64,000 nt of DNA from Actinomycetes bacterium. GTDB taxonomy: Bacteria; Actinomycetota; Coriobacteriia; Coriobacteriales; Eggerthellaceae. The position numbers were made by a program, and so were the translations under genes. Below the pieces are notes generated by a model that saw only the letters and a program-made list of their open reading frames with translations, ran no database searches and had not been told where the DNA came from. The DNA is taken from positions 62,001-126,000 of the forward strand of contig JAEWQO010000003.1 in the NCBI GenBank assembly GCA_023460315.1. Direction: 5' to 3'. Shown in pieces: positions 1 to 7,452 of this stretch; positions within the stretch are counted from its first letter, which is position 1, and each line of letters starts with the position of its first letter.

Positions 1-1
1 A

Positions 2-1228
2 GTTCTCGGTGTGGGGATGGGCCTGCTGTTTGTGGCTTGGGCGGCAGTGCTTGCGCGCTTTTCTGTCCGCGACGTGACGACGCTTGTGTTGGTAGCTCTC
101 ATCGTCTATGCGGCCTTGGCCCTTGTCTCGGGATATCTTTCTCTGCCGATACGGGAAATCTCCTTTGTGCTGTCGGCTGTCGTCTCGGTCGTCGTGCTTT
201 TGGCTATTGTCGCCAGAATACGAACAGAAGGCGAGGGCTGGGCTCTGCATGTTTCCCTGCCTGCTCATGACGGATATTCTTGGATACGGCCTCAAGGTGT
301 CGGAGGCCTTGCGAGAGAGGCTCTCGTGGCGGTGCGCAATCCGCTTTTCTGTGCAACGGCAACCGCTTTCGCCGTTGCCATCACGCGGACGATGACGCTG
401 AGTTCGCGCCCCGATGCCGTCGGAACGGCAGGTGCCCTCTGCTTGGTGATCGGCGCCGCCGCCTCGCTCGCGGCACTGCGGCGGCGCCGGGGCAGTCAAG
501 CGGCTTTGCTGACCATTCCCGCGCTGTTTCGCATCATGTTTCCGCTTGTGGCGACACTCCTGCTGGCGTTTCCGATCGGTGGAGAAGGCTTTGAGCAGGT
601 GGCAGGGGCTGCCGTGTTTGCCGTGTACCTCATCGTGTCCGTTCTCATGGTTCCTGCCTGCATCGACACCGCCCAGCGAGAAGGGTTGCGTGTGGCGGCC
701 GTATATGGTCTGTTTGCAGGCATGGTGCACCTCGCGTTTTCAGGTGCGACGTTTCTTGGTGTGCGCCTGTTTGCCGAGGGGGGAGGTTTTGGTGCCACGA
801 CCTCCCTTGTTGCCACTCTTCTCGTGCTGTATGTGCTGGCCATGGCTTATGCGCTCGTGCAGCGCCGCACACGGGGAGCAGGGGATCCGCTGGGAGTTGT
901 GGGGAATGCTGATTTGGATGACCGTACACTAGCGTCGCCTGACGTATCCAAGGACGAGGCTGGGGCGCCCGAAGGCTCGTCCTTGGATCTGCCGGATCCC
1001 ATTGAGCGGCGCTGCCTCATCCTGGTGGAACGCTTTGGCCTGAGCCCGCGCGAGACCGATGTGCTGCTCGCCTTTTCCCATGGCCGCAACGTGTCATATC
1101 TGGCCGAGCAGCTGTGTCTTTCTCCCAACACCATCCGTAGCCACAGCAAGACGCTCTATACCAAGTTGGGAGTCCATAGCAAGCAGGAGCTGCTCAACCT
1201 TGTAGAGAACGCCGAGGAACCTTCCTGA
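2..1228 (+). CDS. LuxR-family transcriptional regulator with membrane N-terminus (5' partial)
   Basis: The reading frame is open to the left edge of the window, so the start is missing; an in-frame GTG at 11 is not a convincing start. About 300 residues of alternating hydrophobic segments, with short basic loops, are followed by a polar linker. The last 65 residues form a LuxR/GerE helix-turn-helix: LSPRETDVL, then LCLSPNTIRSHSKTLYTKLG and a final HSKQELLNLV. This layout, a polytopic membrane domain plus C-terminal LuxR DNA-binding domain without a receiver domain, is abundant in Eggerthellaceae. There it probably senses a small molecule at the membrane and controls a neighbouring respiratory or transport gene. 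The target here lies outside the window or is unknown. Full-length relatives are usually 450-500 residues, which agrees with a short 5' truncation by the window edge. The closest relative in the window is the gene at 62509. Confidence 0.85.
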   Translation, partial: VLGVGMGLLFVAWAAVLARFSVRDVTTLVLVALIVYAALALVSGYLSLPIREISFVLSAVVSVVVLLAIVARIRTEGEGWALHVSLPAHDGYSWIRPQGVGGLAREALVAVRNPLFCATATAFAVAITRTMTLSSRPDAVGTAGALCLVIGAAASLAALRRRRGSQAALLTIPALFRIMFPLVATLLLAFPIGGEGFEQVAGAAVFAVYLIVSVLMVPACIDTAQREGLRVAAVYGLFAGMVHLAFSGATFLGVRLFAEGGGFGATTSLVATLLVLYVLAMAYALVQRRTRGAGDPLGVVGNADLDDRTLASPDVSKDEAGAPEGSSLDLPDPIERRCLILVERFGLSPRETDVLLAFSHGRNVSYLAEQLCLSPNTIRSHSKTLYTKLGVHSKQELLNLVENAEEPS

Positions 1229-1464
1229 GGTATGGGGTGATTTTCTCGCGTCCTTTCAAGAGTGCAGTGGGATGGTGCGCGGCGCATGCCGTGGTGCTCG
1301 TCGCGGGTCTGAGCCGCGTTTGAAATTTCGTCTCACTTTGCCGATCTGAGGAGATTCCTCCGAAGCCCATCCGGTTTTGTGGTAGGATTGGTGCGAACAT
1401 TCGTTTGCAAGCTATGAAGAAGCCCTTGATGCGGCATGCGGCGTGGAGCGGCGGGAAGGAAACG

Positions 1465-2022
1465 ATGGCGCGTACGGAACGGACGATTCTCGGCATCGAT
1501 CCCGGCTTGGCCAACACCGGGTGGGGCATTGTGGTTCAACAGGGGTCTTGCCTGTCCTGTGCCGCCTACGGCTGCATCTCGACTCCCGCCTCCCAAACTT
1601 TATCCTGTCGCCTGGGAAAGATCCATGAGCAGATGGGCGCGGTCATTGCCCGGTTTCGGCCAGGGTGCGTTGGCATCGAGACCGTGTGGTTCGGCCAAAA
1701 CGTCACTGCTGCGTTTGCCACGGGACAAGCACGGGGTGCAGCGCTCGTGGCGTGTGCAGAGCAGGAACTCGATGTGGGGGAGTTCACCCCGCGGCAGATT
1801 AAGCTTGCGGTCGTTGGAACGGGAACGGCCGACAAGGAACAGGTGCAGTACATGGTCAAGCAGCTGCTTTCGCTGGATCGCGAGCCTCGCCCCGATCATG
1901 CGGCCGATGCCCTGGCTGCCGCCATCTGCTTCACGACCCACGACGGGCTCGCCGCATCGGCCCGGAAGGCTTTGGACGCGCCGGATGCGGACTCTGGCTT
2001 TCGACGGAAGGGATTGCCATGA
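1465..2022 (+). CDS. ruvC: Holliday junction endonuclease RuvC
   Basis: RuvC cuts Holliday junctions symmetrically during recombinational repair. The 185-residue product starts MARTERTILGIDPGLANTG. The four acidic metal ligands of the RNase H-like fold are visible: Asp in GIDPG, Glu in GIETVWFGQN, and the two Asp residues in DHAADAL near the end. I chose ATG 1465 because GGAAGGA (1454-1460) sits just upstream and the family normally begins a few residues before the GIDPG strand; an in-frame ATG at 1405 would add 20 unrelated residues. The stop overlaps the ruvA start by 4 nt, so the two are translationally coupled in a ruvCAB operon. Confidence 0.95.
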   Translation: MARTERTILGIDPGLANTGWGIVVQQGSCLSCAAYGCISTPASQTLSCRLGKIHEQMGAVIARFRPGCVGIETVWFGQNVTAAFATGQARGAALVACAEQELDVGEFTPRQIKLAVVGTGTADKEQVQYMVKQLLSLDREPRPDHAADALAAAICFTTHDGLAASARKALDAPDADSGFRRKGLP

Positions 2023-2609
2023 TCGCTTTTCTCAAAGGACGGCTTGCCGGGAAAACTTCGACGACGGCTTATGTCGAGGTGAACGGAGTCGGGTACGCGG
2101 TCGGCATGTCGCAGGCGAGTCTCTCCAGGCTGCCGGAGAGCGGTGCTGCGGTGGAGGTGCAGACCTACCTTCAGGTTCGTGAGGACGGCGTGGCGCTGTA
2201 TGGCTTCATGTCGGTCGAGGAGAAAGCCTTGTTCGAGCGTCTTATCGGGGTCGCCGGCATCGGGCCAAAAGTGGCGCTTTCGGCCCTGTCCGCATTCACG
2301 CCGCAAGCCCTTGTGGCGGCCATCATGTCCCAGGACGTTTCCAGCGTGCAGAAGATACCGGGTGTTGGCAAGAAGACGGCTTCCCGTATCATCCTCGAGC
2401 TCAAGGGGTCGCTTGACCAGGGTTTCGAGAGCCTGTTTGCCTCCGACGATCCGACATCGACGACCGATGAGGCACTTCAGGGTGCGCACGAGGCGTTGCT
2501 CTCAATGGGGTTCACCGCCGCAGAGTCGGACCTTGCCTTGAAGGGGGCTCCGAACGCCGGCGACGAGGGCGTGCTGCTACAATACGCGTTGAAGCGTTTG
2601 GGTTCTTGA
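2019..2609 (+). CDS. ruvA: Holliday junction branch-migration subunit RuvA
   Basis: RuvA binds the four-way junction and loads the RuvB motor. The product has 196 residues, normal for the family. It has the expected N-terminal OB domain (MIAFLKGRLAGK), a tandem helix-hairpin-helix region (GVAGIGPKVALSALSAF and IPGVGKKTASRIILELK), and a small C-terminal domain that contacts RuvB (residues about 150-196). The ATG start overlaps the ruvC stop. The gene ends 19 nt before the first possible ruvB start, so ruvC, ruvA and ruvB form one operon. Confidence 0.95.
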   Translation: MIAFLKGRLAGKTSTTAYVEVNGVGYAVGMSQASLSRLPESGAAVEVQTYLQVREDGVALYGFMSVEEKALFERLIGVAGIGPKVALSALSAFTPQALVAAIMSQDVSSVQKIPGVGKKTASRIILELKGSLDQGFESLFASDDPTSTTDEALQGAHEALLSMGFTAAESDLALKGAPNAGDEGVLLQYALKRLGS

Positions 2610-2628
2610 TAGATGGTGCGGGGCGCGG

Positions 2629-3786
2629 GTGCCCGACGATGGGGCATACGGCTTTGAAATGGACAGGGTGGACATGGATTCGCATGGCGTCAGAATAGAG
2701 GGACTGGTGTTTGAGTCGGATGAGGCGGTGTCCTCGCTCGACTCCAGCCAGCCCTTTCCTGAAACGGCCCGCGGGACGGACCCCCGGGCTCGCACCATGT
2801 CGTCGGATCTGCTTGAGGACGATCTGGTGCTCGATCGCAGCTTGCGGCCGAAGCGTTTGGGCGATTATCTTGGTCAGACGAAGATCAAGGAATCTCTCGC
2901 CATCCTGATCGAGGCTGCTCAGGCACGCGGCGACGTTGCAGACCATATCCTGTTTTCGGGACCTCCGGGCCTGGGAAAGACGACGCTGGCAACGGTCGTC
3001 GCCAACGAACTGGGAGCGAACATCAAGACGACCAGCGGGCCTGCCATAGAGCGCACGGGAGACCTGGCCGCCATCCTGACCAACCTCGAGGAAGGAGACG
3101 TGCTGTTCATCGATGAGATCCATCGTTTGAACCGCGTCGTCGAGGAGGTCCTCTATCCGGCGCTCGAGGATTTTGCCCTTGACATTGTGGTGGGGAAGGG
3201 ACCTGCTGCGCGTTCCATCAGGCTTGATCTGCCGCATTTCACGCTTATCGGGGCGACGACCAGAACGGGGCTTTTGACCGGGCCTTTGCGTGACCGCTTT
3301 GGCATTGCGTTTCGCCTCCAATATTACACGCCCGAGGAGCTTGCATCCATCGTGCGGCGCTCGGCATCCATTTTGGACGTTGCCATAGAGGAGGACGGCG
3401 CTCTCGAGATCGCCCGGCGCAGCCGCGGAACGCCGCGTCTGGCAAATCGTCTCCTGAAGCGGGTGCGCGATTGGGCTCAGGTGCGCGGCGATGGCGAGAT
3501 CAACGAAGACGTCGCAGCCCAAGCGCTCAGCTTCTTCGAAGTTGACGCGCTTGGCTTGGATGCCACCGACAATCGTATCCTTGAGCTTCTCGCGGTGCAA
3601 TTCTCCGGCAGGCCGGTCGGGTTGACGACCCTCGCGTCCGCGCTTGCCGAGGATCCGGATTCTCTCGAGGATGTCTATGAACCCTATCTCATGCAGCAGG
3701 GTTTGATGATTCGCACGCCGAAAGGACGTCAGGCAACTTCGCGCGCCTATGACCATTTGGGCATAAAGATGCCGGGCAACGAATGA
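2629..3786 (+). CDS. ruvB: Holliday junction branch-migration ATPase RuvB
   Basis: RuvB is the hexameric AAA+ motor that drives branch migration with RuvA. Visible motifs are Walker A GPPGLGKTT, Walker B LFIDEIHR, sensor-1 GATTRTG, an arginine finger region (LRDRFG), and a C-terminal winged helix ending near TSRAYDHLG. The start is uncertain. GTG 2629 gives 385 residues with about 70 residues before the conserved LRPKRLGDYLGQ segment, whereas most RuvB proteins have about 20. In-frame ATG codons at 2659, 2674 and 2797 give shorter versions, and 2797 would match the usual length. None has a strong ribosome binding site; AGGG precedes 2674. Function is certain, the N-terminus is not. Confidence 0.93.
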   Translation: MPDDGAYGFEMDRVDMDSHGVRIEGLVFESDEAVSSLDSSQPFPETARGTDPRARTMSSDLLEDDLVLDRSLRPKRLGDYLGQTKIKESLAILIEAAQARGDVADHILFSGPPGLGKTTLATVVANELGANIKTTSGPAIERTGDLAAILTNLEEGDVLFIDEIHRLNRVVEEVLYPALEDFALDIVVGKGPAARSIRLDLPHFTLIGATTRTGLLTGPLRDRFGIAFRLQYYTPEELASIVRRSASILDVAIEEDGALEIARRSRGTPRLANRLLKRVRDWAQVRGDGEINEDVAAQALSFFEVDALGLDATDNRILELLAVQFSGRPVGLTTLASALAEDPDSLEDVYEPYLMQQGLMIRTPKGRQATSRAYDHLGIKMPGNE

Positions 3787-3822
3787 ACGTCTCCCCGAGC
3801 ATAGAAAACAAAGGAGCACGCC

Positions 3823-4374
3823 ATGCTTGAGCAGGACTATCTCATGCGCATCGTTTTGCAGTTTGCGGAGATGATTCGCCGCAGCTGGACGAAGGCCCGC
3901 GACGAGCGCGATCCGAAAGGTGCGGCCGACATGCTCGAGGATGCGGTGGGCGAGGCCACCGACATCGATGGAGGGGTGCTGCTGTCGCTTGCACCCGAAT
4001 CGATTGCGAGTGTCATGCAGGTTTCGGGGGTCGATCCCCGTGTGACGGAGTACATTGCACGAAGCCTGTTGCTTGCGTCGGGGTACCTGCGTGAGGCGGG
4101 AGAGCATGCGCTTGCTGCTGTGCGCGAAGCTCAGGCCCGTGCCGTTGCGACAGCCTACGGCATTGAACTTCCCGGCAGCGTTGAAGAGCTCGAAGATCTG
4201 TTGAGCGAGATCGATCTCGGCATGGTCGAGTCATCTGAGGGCGCTTCAGGCTTGCTTGACAGAGAGGTGAATCACGCGACCCCGTCTGCCGGCGTCGTGC
4301 AGGAAGCGGAAGAGGGCCATTTGCATCCTGAGGGCATCGATGAGATATCAGGATGGCAAAAAAGACAGGAATAA
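3823..4374 (+). CDS. DUF6483-like hypothetical protein
   Basis: This 183-residue, acidic and largely helical protein has no signal peptide or membrane segment. Its N-terminus (MLEQDYLMRIVLQFAEMIRR) resembles the uncharacterised DUF6483 family, whose members begin with a similar EQDYLMR segment; this is recognition from memory, not a search. The middle contains Ala- and Leu-rich helices that could be TPR-like, and the last 40 residues are low-complexity and Glu-rich. The ATG is preceded by AAAGGAGCACGCC, a good ribosome binding site. It lies 36 nt after ruvB on the same strand and may be the last gene of that operon, but its function is unknown. Confidence 0.7.
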   Translation: MLEQDYLMRIVLQFAEMIRRSWTKARDERDPKGAADMLEDAVGEATDIDGGVLLSLAPESIASVMQVSGVDPRVTEYIARSLLLASGYLREAGEHALAAVREAQARAVATAYGIELPGSVEELEDLLSEIDLGMVESSEGASGLLDREVNHATPSAGVVQEAEEGHLHPEGIDEISGWQKRQE

Positions 4375-4380
4375 CGTGAT

Positions 4381-4409
4381 TTGCAATCTTTTTTCGTTTG
4401 AATTAGTGT
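4381..4409 (+). promoter_or_regulatory. Candidate promoter of the cold-shock gene
   Basis: TTGCAA (4381-4386) and TAGTGT (4404-4409) are separated by 17 nt. The leader from there to the ATG at 4510 is about 100 nt, which fits the long untranslated leaders of cold-shock genes. The -10 is weak, so this is tentative. Confidence 0.35.
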
Positions 4410-4509
4410 AAAGTGTGCATGTGCCCTCGAGGTGAGGGCGAGTGTTGCCGCCATGCAGCACGCAGTGTTACCTCCTTGAAGAGATCAGGGAGAGGAAAGA
4501 GGATTCAAA

Positions 4510-4713
4510 ATGGCGGAAGGTACTGTTAAGTGGTTTAATCCCGAAAAAGGCTATGGGTTCATCTCTCAGAATGATGGCGAAGATCTCTTCGTCCATTTCT
4601 CTGAAATCAAGATGGACGGGTTCAAAACCCTCGACGAAGGTTCTGCAGTGCAGTTCGACGTCACGACTGGCCAGAATGGCAAACTCCAGGCAAGCAACGT
4701 TACGAAGCTCTAA
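4510..4713 (+). CDS. cspA: Cold-shock domain RNA chaperone
   Basis: This is a single cold-shock (OB-fold) domain of 67 residues, the canonical length. It carries the two RNA-binding motifs: RNP1 as KGYGFISQ and RNP2 as LFVHFSEI. Such proteins melt RNA secondary structure and act as general RNA chaperones, often abundant in growth and after cold shock. The start has AGAGGAAAGAGGA upstream. The gene stands alone between the DUF6483-like gene and an intrinsic terminator, so it is probably monocistronic. The symbol is the generic family name; which csp paralogue it is cannot be told from one copy. Confidence 0.93.
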   Translation: MAEGTVKWFNPEKGYGFISQNDGEDLFVHFSEIKMDGFKTLDEGSAVQFDVTTGQNGKLQASNVTKL

Positions 4714-4744
4714 ACACAGGTTTTACTTAGCATAAAACCGAGAT

Positions 4745-4772
4745 GGCCTCGCAGTGCGGGGCCGTTTTTTTT
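4745..4772 (+). terminator. Intrinsic terminator of the cold-shock gene
   Basis: GGCCTCG (4745-4751) pairs with CGGGGCC (4757-4763) around a 5-nt loop, with one T-G wobble. A run of eight T follows (4765-4772). It lies 31 nt after the stop codon. Confidence 0.85.
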
Positions 4773-5018
4773 GTCCTTGCTCGGCGCATGGTCACGATCA
4801 GCGCCGATCCTTTGGCCTACGGCATCAAGTTTCCAAGAATGATCTGACCTGTTTGATGCCTGCACCGCCCGCGTTTGGCGAGATCTGCCCCGGGTGACAC
4901 GCTTTCCCTGTCTGTGTCCGATCCTCAATGTCGGGTGCTCGGTTCAGTTCCAGCTGTCGATTTTCTGAGACACCGCAGGAAGTTTCTGCCGTTTGCCGCG
5001 GATTTCGGCGCTGCTGTG

Positions 5019-5040
5019 AGGGATTCGATGAATCCCTTTT
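5019..5040 (+). terminator. Terminator-like hairpin
   Basis: AGGGATTC (5019-5026) and GAATCCCT (5030-5037) form an 8-bp stem with a GAT loop, followed by TTTT. No gene ends immediately before it, so it may be a second terminator for read-through from the cold-shock gene or a relic. Confidence 0.4.
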
Positions 5041-5165
5041 GGCCTCCGCTGCCAAGCTTCGGGCATTGCCGTCGGATTCTCGATGATCGACCTGCGCTTT
5101 TCCCTCGCGAGATCCCGGGTGATTCCCTTTCTTTCCCCACGCTTTCTCCGCGATTCTTTCCCTCC

Positions 5166-5269
5166 CTTTCTGGCTTTGCCTCTGCTGCAGGTCCTTTCTG
5201 CATCGACACCACGACCGGCTATCCCGACAAGACGGCCTTTCTGGCTTTGCCTCTGCAGCAGATCCTTTC
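5166..5269. repeat. Imperfect 33-bp direct repeat, two copies
   Basis: Copies at 5166-5198 and 5237-5269 share CTTTCTGGCTTTGCCTCTGC and end in CCTTTC, differing at three positions between. The period is 71 bp. Two copies only, so it is not a CRISPR array. Confidence 0.7.
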
Positions 5270-5574
5270 CGCTTGGAAAGGCCTCCGCTTGCCTTTCTCC
5301 GAAGCGGATTTTCCTGGCATTCCGGATGCCCTGTCTAGGTTCCTCTGTCCGTATGAAAGGATAGACGTTCCGAAAGGATGGACGTTTTTTTCGACTTGGA
5401 GGAGTGATGGCTTTGAAATTGGAGCATGAAATTATCCTTCGACGGAAGGAGGTTGCAAACATGCAGGTCAGAGGAGTGGGGGAAACCGATAGGTCAACCG
5501 CCGATCGGATGCGCTCGCCCCAAGTGCGCAAAATGAGGCGATTGAGCCCTCAAAGTCGAAAAAAGTGTCCACCT

Positions 5575-5936
5575 TGGAATCTTTGCTTGGGAGCTCCACC
5601 TGGCAGTCTCGTCTGGGAGCTCCATCTGGAATCCTCGCTTGGGAGTTGGAGATCCACCTGGGAGCTCCGTCTAGAATTCTTGCATGGGAGCTTCACTTGG
5701 AAGGTCCCCCTAGAAGTTAGAAGTTTCAGATGGAAGCTTCGCTTGGGAGCCTTGTCTGGGATCCACTTGGCAGTCTCGTCCGGGAGCTCCATCTGGAATC
5801 CTCGCTTGGGAGCTGGGAGCTCCACCTGGGAGCTCCATCTGGAATCCTCGCTTGGGAGTTGGAGCTCCACCTGGCAGCCTCAGATGGAATCCTCGCCGGG
5901 GAGCTCCACCTAGAAGCTCCCTTGAGGAGTCTCAGA
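5575..5936. repeat. Array of about 26 degenerate 13-bp units
   Basis: From 5575 the sequence can be cut almost without remainder into 13-bp words of the form TGG-NAN-NYYC-NYC. Frequent versions are TGGGAGCTCCACC, TGGGAGCTCCATC, TGGAATCCTCGCT and TGGCAGTCTCGTC. A few units are 11-14 nt, and four (5640, 5711, 5807, 5853) are 19-20 nt, apparently with a partial second copy inside. Many units contain the self-complementary core GGAGCTCC or GGAATCC, so the array can fold extensively on either strand. A higher-order block of about four units recurs near 5601, 5768 and 5827. Because 13 is not a multiple of three, several frames stay open, which produces spurious ORFs. The last unit overlaps the queA stop codon. 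Confidence 0.85.
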
Positions 5937-7017
5937 TGATGAGCATGGCATCGCCGAAGGAAAGGAACCGGTACCGTTCGTTCACGGCATGCTGATAGGC
6001 GGCCATGATATGGTCACGCGTTGAGAAAGCGCTCACCAGCATCATGAGCGTTGAGCGCGGCACGTGAAAGTTCGTGATCAACCCATCGATGACATGAAAC
6101 GGTGATCCGGGCAGCAGAAACAGTGACGTCGCCGCACGGTCACGCGCGACGATCGTTCCGGCGTCGTCGTCCCACGCGCTTTCCATGCTGCGCACGCTTG
6201 TTGTGCCCACGGCGATAACGCGCCCGCCGCGTTCCTTCGTCTCATGGATGGCGTCGACGACGCGCTGGGGCACGGTGTAGCGTTCCGTATGCATGTGGTG
6301 GCTCTCCGCATCTTCCTCGGAGACGATGCGGAATGTGTCAAGACCGACTTCGAGCTCGACGGTTTCCCAACGTATGCCGGAGGCTTTCAGCTGATCGATG
6401 AGCTCCGGTGTGAAATGGAGGCCGGCCGTGGGCGCCGCAGCTGAACTCTCGCGATGCGAATATACGGTCTGGTACAGTTCCTCGTCCCCGGCATAGCCTT
6501 TGATGTAGGGGGGCAAGGGCGTGTGGCCGACGACGTGCAGCGCTTCGTCAAGGGAAGGGAGCACGGTGGTCAGGCGTGCGATGCGTTGTCCCTTCTCGGC
6601 ATCCTCCGCCCAGTCGACGATCTCGGCAGAAAGCGCCACGGTGCCGTTTCCATCCATGAAATCCACGGTTGCGCCTGTTCCGGGTTTGAGACGTTTGCCG
6701 GGGCGCACGAGCACTTCCCAAAGTGCGCTCGTGTCCGTTTTTTCTTCTCGGCCAAAGAGTTCACGCAAGAGCAGCAGTTCCGCTTGTCCGCCCGTTCCGC
6801 GTTTCGTGCCCAACAGCCGTGCCGGCATGACGCGCGTTTCGTTGGCGACCAGCAGGTCGCCGGGACGCAGATAATCGACGATGTCGCGGAAGATGCGATC
6901 CTTGACCGCGCCGGTCCGTCGGTCCATGGCCAGCAGGCGGCATCCGTCGCGTTCGGCGGCAGGCTCCTGTGCAATGAGGTCTTCGGGCAAGTCGTAGGCA
7001 AAGTCAGATGTCTTCAT
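5932..7017 (-). CDS. queA: S-adenosylmethionine:tRNA ribosyltransferase-isomerase QueA
   Basis: QueA transfers and isomerises the ribosyl group of SAM onto preQ1-modified tRNA, giving epoxyqueuosine. The 361-residue product begins MKTSDFAYDLPEDLIAQEP, typical of the family. It continues with RDGCRLLAMDRRTG, a central AAPTAGLHFTPEL segment, ELEVGLDTFRIV, and the C-terminal NFHVPRSTLMMLVSAF. I chose the ATG at 7015-7017; upstream in-frame codons add residues unlike the family. AGAGAGAA lies just upstream as ribosome binding site. The next queuosine gene, queH, follows on the same strand beyond a 430-bp gap, and tgt is also nearby. The stop codon falls inside the last unit of the 13-bp array. 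Confidence 0.95.
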   Translation of the reverse strand: MKTSDFAYDLPEDLIAQEPAAERDGCRLLAMDRRTGAVKDRIFRDIVDYLRPGDLLVANETRVMPARLLGTKRGTGGQAELLLLRELFGREEKTDTSALWEVLVRPGKRLKPGTGATVDFMDGNGTVALSAEIVDWAEDAEKGQRIARLTTVLPSLDEALHVVGHTPLPPYIKGYAGDEELYQTVYSHRESSAAAPTAGLHFTPELIDQLKASGIRWETVELEVGLDTFRIVSEEDAESHHMHTERYTVPQRVVDAIHETKERGGRVIAVGTTSVRSMESAWDDDAGTIVARDRAATSLFLLPGSPFHVIDGLITNFHVPRSTLMMLVSAFSTRDHIMAAYQHAVNERYRFLSFGDAMLII

Positions 7018-7065
7018 TAACGGTTCTCTCTGTGACGCGTTCGCTCGGCGTGATTGGAATGTCCC

Positions 7066-7071
7066 ATTATA
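7066..7071 (-). promoter_or_regulatory. Candidate -10 box for queA
   Basis: On the minus strand the sequence TGCCTATAAT places a perfect TATAAT about 50 nt upstream of the queA start. No clear -35 hexamer is seen at the usual distance (TGGCGC at 17 nt). Confidence 0.45.
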
Positions 7072-7142
7072 GGCATTCGTTGATACGGGCGCCATGGAGG
7101 GGAGACTTCGACAGCGATAAGCCACGGGCTTTTGGGAAAATT

Positions 7143-7360
7143 GTACGAAAATCACCAAAATGTTACCTGGCAATGCCCTATGACGCAGGTGTGCTGCCTC
7201 CATCGTCTAACGCAAGGCTGCGCACCCGGTCATCACGATTAGCAGGGAGGGTGCAGGTGTGCTGCCTACATCGTCTACCGCGAGGGTATATTCGCAGGTC
7301 GCAGTTTGCCAGAGGGAAGAGCAACACCCCCAACAGGTAACATTTCATTGATTTTCGTAC
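7143..7360. mobile_element. MITE-like element with 27-bp inverted termini
   Basis: The left end (7143-7169) starts GTACGAAAATCA and finishes AAATGTTACCTG. The right end (7334-7360) is its reverse complement, with all mismatches confined to three adjacent central positions. The 164-bp interior has no coding capacity but carries two 29-bp direct repeats. The size, the lack of genes and the intergenic position between queA and queH suggest a miniature inverted-repeat transposable element. I could not identify a clear target-site duplication, so a paired regulatory palindrome remains an alternative. Confidence 0.5.
7185..7281. repeat. Two 29-bp direct repeats inside the MITE-like element
   Basis: Copies at 7185-7213 and 7253-7281 read GCAGGTGTGCTGCCT, one variable base, CATCGTCTA, one variable base, CGC. 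They differ at two positions and have a 68-bp period. Confidence 0.75.
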
Positions 7361-7452
7361 ATAAGGTACGGTGTTTGCAGAACAGTGGCTGCGCCAGCTT
7401 GCCTCTCGCCAGCTTGCCGCCCTTGCCCCTTGCCACCTCTCGTCCTTGGCAG

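Larger units (their letters stand above)
4773..5574. other. Non-coding, repeat-bearing intergenic stretch
   Basis: I see no convincing gene here. Open frames exist on both strands (for example 4875-5429 plus and 4944-5531 minus), but they lack plausible ribosome binding sites and resemble no family. The plus-strand sequence is pyrimidine-rich. It contains a terminator-like hairpin (5019-5040), an imperfect 33-bp direct repeat (5166-5269), and two copies of GAAAGGATRGACGTT (5355-5369 and 5372-5386); the second copy is followed by seven T. This looks like decayed or structural DNA. Confidence 0.6.

Noticed and set aside
2512..4107. 531-codon minus-strand frame opposite ruvB
   Set aside because: Shadow of ruvB and its downstream neighbour; composition typical of an antisense frame in GC-rich genes.
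4875..5531. Open frames of 184 and 195 codons on opposite strands
   Set aside because: No ribosome binding site, no family resemblance, pyrimidine-biased sequence with DNA repeats.
5404..5913. 169-codon plus-strand frame with repeated WELHLESSLGSW-type segments, and a minus-strand frame at 5550-5870
   Set aside because: Both are produced by the 13-bp DNA repeat, which keeps several frames open; the units are not in frame with a protein repeat.
7185..7281. CRISPR-like pair of 29-bp repeats
   Set aside because: Only two copies, 39-nt spacer, no cas genes, and located within an inverted-repeat element.
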